Part shown: piece by piece, positions 21,976 to 32,033 of the stretch
How the letters are laid out: each line of letters starts with the position of its first letter
Position numbering within the stretch: the stretch's first letter is position 1
Source: Deroplatys truncata
Lineage: Eukaryota > Arthropoda > Insecta > Mantodea > Mantidae
Length of the DNA: 64,000 bases
Assembly (NCBI GenBank): GCA_030765065.1
Contig: CM060984.1
Location: 105,071,488-105,135,487 of the forward strand
Reading direction: 5' to 3'
Notes under the pieces: model-generated
What the model was told of the DNA's origin: nothing
The model's database searches: none
Seen by the model: the letters and a program-made list of their open reading frames with translations, nothing else
Position numbers and translations under genes: made by a program

Positions 21976-23189
21976 CTGTATGTGAAAACAAAACACAATA
22001 ATAGGATTTAAACTATGACTTTGGTCAATGACATTTATGCTAAGTTGTTTCTGTTATGAAGTATTAATATTGTTAACTCCAAGGTCCTTTTTGACATATT
22101 AACTTTACCAAGCTTACATATCTACAAAACCATTCTACATTTTAAAAAGTATAAATCCACATTACAAACTAACTGTAATGTCCACAGATAAAACACAAGA
22201 CATAAAAATGATTATGCAATCCCTAGCCATAGATTACACTTATATGAAAAGATTTTACAGGAATAAAACTTTATAATGCTCTACCAGAAGAAGTAAAGAA
22301 ATATGATAATAATTATAATAAATTTAAACAAATTTTAAAAGGTTTCTGATTAGTAAATCTGCCTATAGTATTGAGGATAAACATTGATATAAATAATTCT
22401 GTAAATAGTAAATTAGTTGTAATTTTTTTAATTCATTTTGCTGGACTACTTAGTGATTTTGTATTCTGTAAATTGTGTATAAATCAAATTATAAAGTGTC
22501 TTACTTATTGCTAACAGTTCATTGTATATATTACTGTATTACTTTGTTAATAATTCTTTGTGTATATTACTTTTATTGCTTTATCTGACTGGATTCAAGT
22601 GTGTATATCATCATATTGAATTGCAACAAAATCTGAATTTGAATATTTTCTTGAAAATGAGAATAAACTTAAACAATTGCACCAATGTTGTAAAGTACTA
22701 CAGTTAATAATATACTGATGAACATTACAGACTCAGCAAGTATTCTTTTGCTTAAAGGTGGGTTCACAATAACCCAAGAGTGGAAACCAAAATGGAAACG
22801 AGACTGGCAATACAATATCGATGACCATATCAATAACAAAATAGAAAGTTAATTTTGTGCGCTGGGATTTTATTTGTTTTATAACTGACCAATATTTTCT
22901 CACCTGCTTCCAATTCAGAAAATATAATGCAGGTTAGGCAACATTGAAATTTGTTAAGAGTAAATATTTTTTCTAAATACAGGTTCCATTATTATTTCCC
23001 ATTCTTCTAGTCGTGCTAAGTCATATAAGAGTATGGAGAATTATGTGGAAATCATTATTTTTAGTTATTTTTTACTTATGTGATGGAAAGTACATATACA
23101 AAATGAAAACTGCTGAAACTGCATCTTTCATAACAATTACTATACCAGTGTTACTATGTTGCATTGTTTATAGAACTCACATTATGATA
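21976..23189. other. Intron sequence, AT-rich, nothing recognised
   Basis: Short T-rich ORFs such as 22,522-22,707 have no family resemblance. Confidence 0.45.
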
Positions 23190-24650
23190 TATATGTGATT
23201 TTTACACCAGGAAATGAAAATCTCTGGTGTTTATCTACATCAGGAACTGGAAGTATTTTCAATACATCAGAAATTGTAACCCATGAAGTGTCACTACTTT
23301 CAAATGCTAATTTGAAATATATGTTGATTTTTCTCATGAAATTGATCTCACATTCAATATTGTCAACTTTTAAAATTTGTCTTATGAAGTTTTTAGCTGC
23401 CATTTTTGTCATAAACTTCACCACTACAAAAGCAACCACTTGAAGATTTGAATTTCCTTCCATTGTTTCAATTTGGACACTTGTCAGTCATAAAATCAAA
23501 GTTGAAACTTGTTTTGGACAAAGCATGCTCTTTGAAAACCACATTTTAACTTTAATATAGTGCTTAGAATCAGTCTCAGGTATCACTCATTAACATCAAA
23601 TAGTGTCTTGTTGATCCATTTCATATTTCAAACAAAATATCACCTCTACTGGTTGTGACACTTTCCTGGCACACAGTAAAACCACTCTGCATTGGTAACT
23701 ATGCATTTTCCACCGAATACAGCATGCCACACTAATCTCCTTAGTTCTCCACAACATCGACACTGCCCTTTCCATGACCTGTAGCTATAAACCTCCATCT
23801 TAACAGAACTTTGACTTCTTCCTGAAGGTGAGATAAAGTAACACTGTTTAAAAATGCTTGCTGCACCATCTGAAAAAAATGCTAATTGTTGAGGACTCTG
23901 GGTAAGTTTTCCTGATCTGAGAAAACAGCCTTCAAAAGAATGTGTTGAATATCTGTCATGTGATATTTGTCACCGACGATTGCATAACTTCATAACATTT
24001 CAGGACGCTTCCAGGCAACAGCTGTGATCCATTGGGAGTTCCAATATGCTGATTGAATTTCATTTTGAAATCTGGCAGTGTAATCTTTGACTAATTAATC
24101 TACATTACAATTTCTTTGCCATCTACAGCTTCTCTCTTCTAGTGAAAATATGTATGCTGAGTTTTTACCAAGGAGCAATATTTTAAAACCTGGGGTATTT
24201 CTTCACTAAGTTCTTCAAATGCTTCATGGACAGTGTTCTCCCTCAGAAATGTTTCTATTTTTCCATCAATTGTGTTCCAAACAAACCATGCTAATTCATT
24301 TGTATTCTCTGTTAAGGTATTATGCTGACAGAGCTAGTTTCAGGTGCTGCAACTATCACATGTGCTTGAGTATCATTTTCAGGACTGCATACAAATGCAC
24401 TGATTAGTTGTGATGATGTTTTAGGAATATCCTTCTCATACCCAAATAGAGCAGTCTAAAGTAAGACGACGGTGTTATGATAGTGACACGAACAGCTGTG
24501 ATGAGGCATCTCACTGTCTGGAAGGAAAAATTTGGGTTGCAATGAAAAGAATTTTATTTCCCACTTTATCAGGTTTTCCTTTTTTAATATCTGATGTGCC
24601 TCTGCAATAGTAGTGTACATAAATATCTTCTGTAATTTTCTTTATTTTTC
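23190..24650 (-). pseudogene. Relic of an unassigned transposon-type gene
   Basis: On the minus strand, near 23,880, FFSDGAASIFKQCYFISPSG is followed by a stretch with SWKGQCRCCGEL, VWHAVFGG and TNAEWFYCV, then (23,463-23,182) an open frame with VAFVVVKFMTKMAAKNFIRQ, FMRKINIYF, SDTSWVTISDVLKILPVP. A SDG.AS.FK...HGKG...VW...V.NAE.FY pattern plus such a C-terminal FLR...SWV...DI...LP tail is one I associate with a multicopy uncharacterised gene family in animals that behaves like transposon cargo or transposase. Several stops and frameshifts. The left (5') limit toward 24,650 is a guess. Confidence 0.45.
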
Positions 24651-25001
24651 ATTCTTTCTTACTATCACAACATCCTTTTTCCCCCCAGGAGCTTGCAGTG
24701 ATATATAGTCCCTTTGATAAAATTGCTTAACTAAATCATTAGTCTCATACAGGGCATTTTATAAGATATATATGCCTACAGTACACCTTGCAAAGCCATA
24801 ACCTGCATATTTTAAAATATAGAATGCACTTATAAAGCAAGTATTTCTCAGAATCTAAATTAAAACATGCTATGTTGAACTTAGTAATGCACATATAGTG
24901 GTTATAACGGAATGGAACAGCTATTAAAAGTTTTCTTCAGTGTTATGTTTTTGTGTTATTTACACTAGTGTTATTACACTAAAAAGAATACTTTTAACTG
25001 T
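24651..25001. other. Intron sequence, nothing recognised
   Basis: AT-rich without supported features. Confidence 0.5.
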
Positions 25002-25829
25002 TTGTCACACCAATATGCAGTATTTAAACATTTAATTCATCAACTTAACAGTATCCCATTAGAAGAAGATTGTATGAATGAATTTCATCACATACTCATG
25101 ACAACAAATTTAAATGGTTTCAATGCTACTTCCATATCCAAACTGATTAAATGTGATAAGAAACAAAAGAGATTAACACAGATTGCTACCTTAAAGAAAA
25201 TAGAGGATACTAATTTGGAAATATAAGAAATTTACATACTACCTTGGGCTTTTAAGAAATTTTGAAAAAAATTTCAAAAGCTACAATATCAAACTAGCTC
25301 CAAAAATACATTCAGTTTGCGAAATTATTAAATAAACCACTTAAGAACACCATAACGTATGATATGAATTCTGGCATTTATCAAATTAAATATGATGATT
25401 GTGACAGAACCTGTATAGGAATGATCAAGAGGAACTTGAATGTTACTTGAAAGAGCACAAAAGAAACATTCAATTTAAACAAAGTGCCAATCAGCAGTAG
25501 CTTATCATTTTTAGATAGACAATCACAATATTGGAAAAGAAATTAAATTATTAAAACTTTTGATACTACACTGGAATTATCACGGGGGAAAAAATCTTAA
25601 TTTTTAAAAATTCCAAGAGATTGTTAAATTTTGATATGCTATTAGTCAGCAATGTTACTAAGTTTACCACTAAATGTCAGCTGTTGGATGCTCAGGCTAG
25701 AAAAGAAGAGGAAGAGAGAACAACCTTAGTCACCACCATACTGAGGATGGAGATGAATGTCTCCGGAAACATTCCTAGGTTATACAACTTGAGATGAGTG
25801 AAGTTTTAAGCATGTACAATGACTCATTC
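25002..25829 (+). mobile_element. Penelope-like element copy D, degenerate 3' half
   Basis: Plus-strand frame 25,002-25,226 contains FKHLIHQLNSIPLEEDCMNE, matching NSITNRLVHIPLEKEEYQKE of copy C. Near 25,350-25,430 a decayed GIY-YIG start is readable (SGIYQIKYDDCDRT-like, with YIG as CIG), and near 25,440-25,560 the SAVA.HF...HNI segment. The tail holds a hammerhead-like core (CTGAGGATGGAGA ... TCTCCGGAAAC at about 25,739-25,771). The young gypsy is inserted right after it. Confidence 0.72.
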
Positions 25830-25833
25830 ATAT
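25830..25833. repeat. Target site duplication ATAT, left copy
   Basis: ATAT occurs immediately before the 5' LTR and again at 34,700-34,703 right after the 3' LTR. A 4-bp duplication is usual for Ty3/gypsy integrases. Confidence 0.82.
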
Positions 25834-26317
25834 TGTGGCATGTGCACAGATAGTCTTGTTAAGACGCTCTCTGGTTACCAAGGTCAGAGAGGGCAGTTTG
25901 TCTGAGTAGGGGCGATTCAGGGGAAACAGTGTGTCATTGGAAGGGATATGGCGTTACTGACTTTTGGGTATTTTAGCGTGGCTTCTTATCATTCAGTGAG
26001 TAGGTTTCGAGTGAGTTAGACAGACAACTGCCTAAGACATGGCGTCCTCGCCCGGCAGACACATGGGGTAAGAAAACTTTTATAATAAATCTACCAGCTA
26101 TCCATTCTCTTGCAGTTTTAATTATGATAGTGTAGATTTCCTTTCCTCTCCCTTCAGCCAGATAATATGTTGGTGTAAGACTATTTTGTAAAGTTAACTT
26201 AGCTGCGTCTTCGTCGTTGCCTCGTAAATTAAAGTTCTTTGTTAATTTAACGATCCCTCTCGCAAGCGAGTTGCTCCCATCTGAATTTCTAAGTTAATAT
26301 AAGTGAGGCATACGACA
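25834..26317 (+). repeat. 5' LTR of the young gypsy element
   Basis: 484 bp, begins TGTGGCATGTGC and ends GGCATACGACA. Promoter elements are not obvious beyond AT-rich TATAATAAAT at about 26,080. Differs from the 3' LTR at seven bases. Confidence 0.96.
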
Positions 26318-26319
26318 AT

Positions 26320-26337
26320 TGGCGGTGGCGCCAGGTA
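26320..26337 (+). promoter_or_regulatory. Candidate primer binding site
   Basis: TGGCGGTGGCGCCAGG starts two bases after the 5' LTR. A TGG start is expected for pairing with the CCA end of a tRNA. I did not identify the tRNA. Confidence 0.6.
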
Positions 26338-27442
26338 TAATTGAATTTGTTGTGAGATTTTCAAGTGCAAAATTTTTTTTTCCCTCTAAAATGTAACGGT
26401 TTCTAGCCCTCCACGTGGTCGCGAAAAAATCTAAATTTGTTTCTGGCTTAAGGGTAAGGATTTTTATACTTTAATTTGTGATTCTCTTCTTCTAAATTTT
26501 GTTACTATCATATCTGAAAGTCTGGTTTCTAAATTTTAATTTTGAGCTCATTTTTGCATTTTTCCATTGTCTGCCGGCGTGACGCTAAAACTTCTGACTT
26601 CATTTTCCCTTTGTTTTGGCTTCATTTCCTTTAAATTGTATTGCTGTGCTAAGTGGTTCGTGCTGGTTATTTTCAAAAATGTTTTTGTGAAAGTTGAGTT
26701 GTGAAACGACTGAGATAACGAACGAGATAGTTGTAGCTTTGAAAATGTGCTCGTCATGTGTTGGCCATTTAGTTGAAAATCTTGTTTTCTGTGCTTATTA
26801 GCAGTGGTTCTGGAAACTTATAACTTTATATTCCAGTGATTGTGATTTCTAGCTGTTTACTATACTTTTCTGGGACATTTTTCGTGTAACTTTTATGTAC
26901 GCACGTGTGTTATGTAATTCCCGCGTGGTCATGCATTTCAGCAATAATTTTAGCTTGTAAAACCAGTCTTCCTCAGCACGTGTTTTGGCGCGTTTATTTG
27001 CATGTGTATATCAGGTCAGATACATTTGTTTTAAGAAAACAAAAGAGAGAAGGAATTTTTGTGTGCTACGTCTAAATTACAAGTCTGTATTCTGCTCCTT
27101 TTGAGATAATGTTAGCGGTGGTCACAGTAGGTGTGACGTGGATTTTTTTAACTTCCAGTTCGAGGTTTCTCACTGAAGACATTTTGTTTTCTTTCATGTG
27201 TTCATTCTGATTAAAAATCTTGGTATTGTGTCCAAGTGGCTTGTGTAGACGTGTGTTGGTATAATTTTCTGATATTTCGCAGCGGGCGCCTAATTGTATT
27301 CTTTCTGGAACTGCTTTATTTGGCTATGTTCTGATCTTGCTACTTATATTCATGTGATGCTATAAGTGTTTAGTTTGGTGTAATCTGTATTGCTTTGTCA
27401 TACTGTTTATTTACTGGTTGCGTAAACTTTTGTGCTGCAATC
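26338..27442 (+). other. Long untranslated leader of the gypsy element
   Basis: About 1.1 kb between primer site and gag ATG, rich in T and G, no ORF that looks real. Unusually long leader for a gypsy element; could hold packaging or translation signals. Confidence 0.6.
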
Positions 27443-28489
27443 ATGCCTAAGCGACGTACTGCACAGAAATTTGATATAGCAAATGCTCCAGTTAGCGAGC
27501 ACAGTGAAGTAGAATCTATGTCCAGTGTTAGTACGCCTGTTGTTACGCAGTTATCAGTGATGTCTTATCCGCCTGTCGTGGCCCATGCAACGCAGCCAGC
27601 TGTCTGCCGCCTGGTCATTGACCCCTCGTACTTTGAAAATTCCAGTAGGTTGTCGGCGCATGAATTTCTGCAGAACTTTGAAATGGTCGCTGCTGCTAAT
27701 GGCTGGTCAGAAGAAATGAAATTGAAATGCTTTCCATGCTATTTACGAGATACTGCTGCATCATGATTTCAAACTTTTCGCCATCGGCACCCTCACCATG
27801 ATTGGGTTTTCTTGTCTACACAATTTTTAAATGCATTTCAGATAACAAACCAGAGTGATATTCTGGAAATGAAACTCAGACAGCGGGTACAGTTGGATGA
27901 TGAACCTGTTATTAGTTACATCTATGACGTGCTATCTTTATGTGACCAAGTCAATCCAGCTATGTTGCAGTTGGAACAAATTAAACACTTGCTTAAAGGT
28001 CTTAGACCTCTGTATGTACAATCTTTATTGCCATTGAATCCTCAAACTGTTGATGAGGTAATACAAATCATTCGACGAGTGGATAAAGCACAGTTTTACA
28101 TGCAGAACCGTGAACATCTAGTGTCTGCTCAATCTCAGGCTGCAGTGGTTACGCCACCCTCTGTTCTATTTAATGCTGCATCTGTTCCTGCTGTTACTTT
28201 ACCAGCTTCTCCTCAGCCTTCTTCTCTTGTGGGCGTACCTATCGATCCTATGCATCAGCTGATTGATCATGTGGAACAGTTATGTAACAGAGTTAACCAG
28301 TTTCAGTTACCATCTTCGGAGAGAACTTCCCAGCATTCACAGCTTCCACGGTCATCTGACTTCAACCGGAGGGATCCACCCGTCACCTGCTATAGATGCA
28401 ACAGGCAGGGCCACCTGGCTCGCTTTTGCCGGAGCTGCCTCCCGCAGTCAAAAAACGACTGGTGCCGAGCCTCGCGCGACGAGACGTAG
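27443..28489 (+). pseudogene. gag: gag of the gypsy element, one in-frame stop
   Basis: ATG at 27443 (MPKRRTAQKFDIANA) opens gag; an in-frame TGA at 27764-27766 interrupts it after about 107 codons, and the same frame then continues open to 28,489. Downstream parts include a capsid-like helix-rich segment (FLNAFQITNQSDILEMKLRQ) and a CCHC zinc knuckle, CYRCNRQGHLARFC, near the end, which binds RNA in packaging. Total length about 348 codons is normal for the group. The break is a single-base type change. Gag overlaps pol by about 90 bases in the -1 frame, the usual arrangement for frameshift expression. Confidence 0.92.
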
Positions 28490-29676
28490 CAGCACCACCA
28501 CCGCCCACCAGCATGGCTGCACCTCAACGGGACATAGCTACACCTCAACAGGATGTGTCTGCATTATTAGGTCAGATATTGCAAGTTCCTGGTCGTATTG
28601 CCCAGACAGAGCTCTCCATCTTGCTCGATACAGGAAGCGCAGTGAGTATTGTGAATGCTGCACATGTTCTTGATCATTCTACATTAAAACCTATAGAGAT
28701 GATGCTCCGCACTGCAGGAAACAAGTTACTTGATGCGCCTTACCACACTGTGTTAGATTTCCATATTAATGATGTTCTTTTTCAGGAGGATGTACTAGTT
28801 GTGAAAGAGTTGTCCCATGATTTGATTTTAGGCAATGACTTTTTGCAGACCCATGATGTTATAATTGACTATGCACATAATCTGATAACCCTGAAATCTT
28901 CTAAGAATGTTGCGTTCAGTATACCAATAACCCTAACACAAGGACCTTTTGTTGATATGGCAGTAAACCCTCTCCAAGATAATGATTGTACAGATTCTGG
29001 TGTTAAAATGGCAGTTATGAATGATGTTAAAATTCCACCTCTGTCTACATGCTATATATCAGTTAAGCCTTTGTCAGCCATTAGTAATGAGGTTATGTGT
29101 GAACCTGCTCTTAACATAATGCAAAAGAAGAATCTTTCCATTCCACCGTTATTGTGTCATTCTGCCTCTGAACTTACTATTCCAGTGCATAATAATACTT
29201 CAGTTCCACAAACATTGTTTGCAAATACAGTCTTAGCCAAAGCGTATGATGTTGCACTCGTTCAGAGTAATTCTGTTTTATCATCCGATGTTACTCCTCT
29301 GCCAGCTCCAAATTGTAATTTTAATGTTAATGGTAAACTCTTGGAAACCCAAAAGGCTGACTTACATACTTTATTATTGAAATATAGTGATCTTTTTGCC
29401 ACAACATTACAAGAACTTGGTACTACGGATGTTGCAGAATTTGATATCAAAGTAAATGATCCTAAGCCAATTAAGCAAAGACCATATAGAGTTCCTCATA
29501 AACAAAAGGAAATTATTGCTGAGCAAGTTAAAGAGATGCAAGATGCTGGCATTATTAAGGAATCACAGTCCTCCTGGGCTTCTCCTGTAGTACTTGTCAA
29601 AAAGAAAGATGGCTCCATGAGATTTTGTGTCGACTATAGAAAATTACAGAGACCACCTCTTTCCCTTTACCATTGA
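28396..29676 (+). CDS. pol: pol part 1 of the gypsy element: protease and start of RT
   Basis: Open frame overlapping the gag end in the -1 frame. The aspartic protease active site LSILLDTGSAVSIV lies at about residues 74-87, followed by LILGNDFLQTHDVIIDY. RT begins with a GIIKESQSSWASPVVLVKKK block and RFCVDYRKL, where the frame is lost by a small deletion near 29,650, a few residues before the LPLIDDLL block that opens part 2. Because of this break the protein ends in a short foreign tail. Belongs with 29,673-32,033. Confidence 0.92.
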   Translation: MQQAGPPGSLLPELPPAVKKRLVPSLARRDVAAPPPPTSMAAPQRDIATPQQDVSALLGQILQVPGRIAQTELSILLDTGSAVSIVNAAHVLDHSTLKPIEMMLRTAGNKLLDAPYHTVLDFHINDVLFQEDVLVVKELSHDLILGNDFLQTHDVIIDYAHNLITLKSSKNVAFSIPITLTQGPFVDMAVNPLQDNDCTDSGVKMAVMNDVKIPPLSTCYISVKPLSAISNEVMCEPALNIMQKKNLSIPPLLCHSASELTIPVHNNTSVPQTLFANTVLAKAYDVALVQSNSVLSSDVTPLPAPNCNFNVNGKLLETQKADLHTLLLKYSDLFATTLQELGTTDVAEFDIKVNDPKPIKQRPYRVPHKQKEIIAEQVKEMQDAGIIKESQSSWASPVVLVKKKDGSMRFCVDYRKLQRPPLSLYH

Positions 29677-32033
29677 TAGATGATTTGTTAAGTTATTTGG
29701 GGGAGGCTAAAAGGTTTGTCTCATTAGATTTACTGTCAGCATACTTTCAGGTACCTATTGCAGAGGATAGCCAGAAATACACCTCTTTTGTTACTTTTCA
29801 GGGTCAATATCAATTTACACGCTTGAGTTTTGGGTTGGCAAATGCCCCTAGGTTTTTCAGTTACATCGCAGACAAGTTGTTAGGTGGTTTGAATTTTAAA
29901 AAGGCTATTGCATATCTGGATGACATTGTTGTTTTTGCTAAAACCTTTGAGGAGTTGTTACAAAATCTTGAGGCTGTTTTTCAACGTCTGGATCACCACA
30001 AGTTTAAACTTAAACCAGAAAAATGTTTCTTCGCCATGCAAAAGATCAAACTCTTAGGCTTTGAAGTTTCTAAAGATGGCATTTCACCTGATTCTGACAA
30101 AGTTGTTTCCATTCAAAATTTGCCTCGTCCTAAAAATGTTCGAGATGTGAGAAAAGTTTTGGGATTGTTTAATTTTTACAGGAAATTCATCAAGGACTAT
30201 GCTAATATTGCTCAACCTCTAATTCTGTTGACTAGGAAGAATCAAAGTTTTATTTGGGGATCTGATCAGCAAACTGCATTTCAAAATTTGAAGGACTTAA
30301 GAGTTTCGGCCCCTGTCTTAGCTCACTATACTCCTGGTGCTTATACCGAACTACACTCTGATGCTAGTGGATTAGGGGTTGCCTCAGTGTTGTATCAGAA
30401 GATTGATAATGTGTTGAAACTAGTGGGCTATGCTTCAAGGACACTATCTAAATGTGAACGTAATTACAGTGTTCCTGAGTTGGAATTGTTGGCCATCCTG
30501 TTTGGACTTATCCATTTCCGCAGTTTTGTTTATGGCTACAAGGTTCATATTGTATCTGATCATCACTCCCTTTGTTATTTAAATAATTTGAAAGATTTGA
30601 CTGGGCGTTTGGCACGATGGAGTTTGAAATTGCAAGAGTTTGATTATACCATTTCTTATAAATCCGGCAAGAAACATCATGATGCTGATACTCTATCGAG
30701 ATTTCCTGTGTTACAACCTACAGAAAGTGATCTTGAACAGCTTGATGAACTCCCCACATGTTTGCTGTCATCAGTTGAAGTTGCTGACCACCAGAAGAAA
30801 GATACTGGGTTACTTGAGCTTATTAATGCTCTCCATGATCCTCCGTCGGCCCCTGCTAAGCTTCAGAGACAGGTTTCTAACTACACACTCAAATCAGGTG
30901 TTCTTTATCGTAAAAATGCTGGCTCCACTGGCCCTCTCCATCTGCTGGTTATTCCAGAAGCTCTAAAACATGAAATTCTTTCTTTATGTCATGATGATCC
31001 TCTTTCAGGCCACTTAGGATTCTCGAAAACATTTGCCAAAATTCACTCCAGGTATTACTGGATTGGTATGAAGAAAGATATTGAACATTTTGTACGAACC
31101 TGTCCCAGCTGTCAAACAAGAAAAGGACCGAAGAATCAGAAACCAGCAGGCTTATTACAACCAATTCTGGTTACATCTGTAGGCAAGCAGTGGGGTATTG
31201 ATTTGCTTGGGCCTCTCCCACGCTCCAATTCTGGACACAAGTATGTTGTCGTTGCAACCGAGTATGCTTCTCGCTGGGTTGAGTCTGCGTCGCTTTCTTC
31301 AGCAACAATCCCTCAAGTTGCTAAATTTATTTTGCATAACATCATCTGTAAGCATGGAGCCCCTGCTGCCTTGTTATCTGATCGTGGCTCAGTTTTCTTA
31401 AGTGAGGTGACACAAGAATTGTTGAGATCTTTATCAGTGTCTTCCAATTTCACCAGTGCTTATCATCCAGCTTGCAACGGACTTACTGAAAGATTTAACC
31501 AAACCCTCTTAAACATGCTCAGCCATTTTGTGGACAATAATCAGAAGAATTGGGACTCAATTTTGCCCTATGTTATCTTTTCGTATAACTCAAGTGTTCA
31601 AGAGTCTACTAAATTTTCACCCTTTTTCTTGATATATGGTCGAGAACCTTCTTTACCTAACCAGGTTCAGCTACAAGCTACGTCTAATGACCTTTTTGTG
31701 AGACAGACATTGCAAGAGATTCAGAAGGCACGGGAGGTTGCTGTTGCTAACATTACAAAGCAGCAGGTGAAGCAAAAAGAAGCATTTGATGCTAAACATA
31801 GAGATGTGGTTTATAATGTGGGTCAATTAGTTAAAGTTTTCACTCCTATTAGGAAGAAGGGTAAATGTACAAAGTTGCTACATAGATATTTTGGCCCTTT
31901 TGAAATTATCCGACAGATCACTCCTGTTACCTACCTTGTTGGTCGACCTCATGCTCCCCGTACCAAACATCAGAGTGTTCATGTATCACGCCTTTACCCT
32001 TACTATGATCCTGTGGGTCCTTATAGACTGTAA
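29673..32033 (+). CDS. pol: pol part 2 of the gypsy element: RT, RNase H, integrase
   Basis: 786 codons. RT: SLDLLSAYFQVPI (catalytic Asp at residue 19), LSFGLANAPRFF, and YLDDIVVF (81-88). RNase H: ELHSDASGLGVASVLYQ (about 226-242) and YSVPELELLAILFGL, then SDHHSL. Integrase: zinc-binding HLGFSKTFAKIHSRYYWIG with later CPSCQ, then catalytic Asp 510 (GIDLLGP), Asp 570 (SDRGS) and Glu 606 (TERFNQ), a D-59-D-35-E spacing that is canonical. C-terminal GPF module (YFGPFEII) without a chromodomain. All catalytic residues are intact; only the junction with part 1 is damaged. Confidence 0.96.
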   Translation: MIDDLLSYLGEAKRFVSLDLLSAYFQVPIAEDSQKYTSFVTFQGQYQFTRLSFGLANAPRFFSYIADKLLGGLNFKKAIAYLDDIVVFAKTFEELLQNLEAVFQRLDHHKFKLKPEKCFFAMQKIKLLGFEVSKDGISPDSDKVVSIQNLPRPKNVRDVRKVLGLFNFYRKFIKDYANIAQPLILLTRKNQSFIWGSDQQTAFQNLKDLRVSAPVLAHYTPGAYTELHSDASGLGVASVLYQKIDNVLKLVGYASRTLSKCERNYSVPELELLAILFGLIHFRSFVYGYKVHIVSDHHSLCYLNNLKDLTGRLARWSLKLQEFDYTISYKSGKKHHDADTLSRFPVLQPTESDLEQLDELPTCLLSSVEVADHQKKDTGLLELINALHDPPSAPAKLQRQVSNYTLKSGVLYRKNAGSTGPLHLLVIPEALKHEILSLCHDDPLSGHLGFSKTFAKIHSRYYWIGMKKDIEHFVRTCPSCQTRKGPKNQKPAGLLQPILVTSVGKQWGIDLLGPLPRSNSGHKYVVVATEYASRWVESASLSSATIPQVAKFILHNIICKHGAPAALLSDRGSVFLSEVTQELLRSLSVSSNFTSAYHPACNGLTERFNQTLLNMLSHFVDNNQKNWDSILPYVIFSYNSSVQESTKFSPFFLIYGREPSLPNQVQLQATSNDLFVRQTLQEIQKAREVAVANITKQQVKQKEAFDAKHRDVVYNVGQLVKVFTPIRKKGKCTKLLHRYFGPFEIIRQITPVTYLVGRPHAPRTKHQSVHVSRLYPYYDPVGPYRL

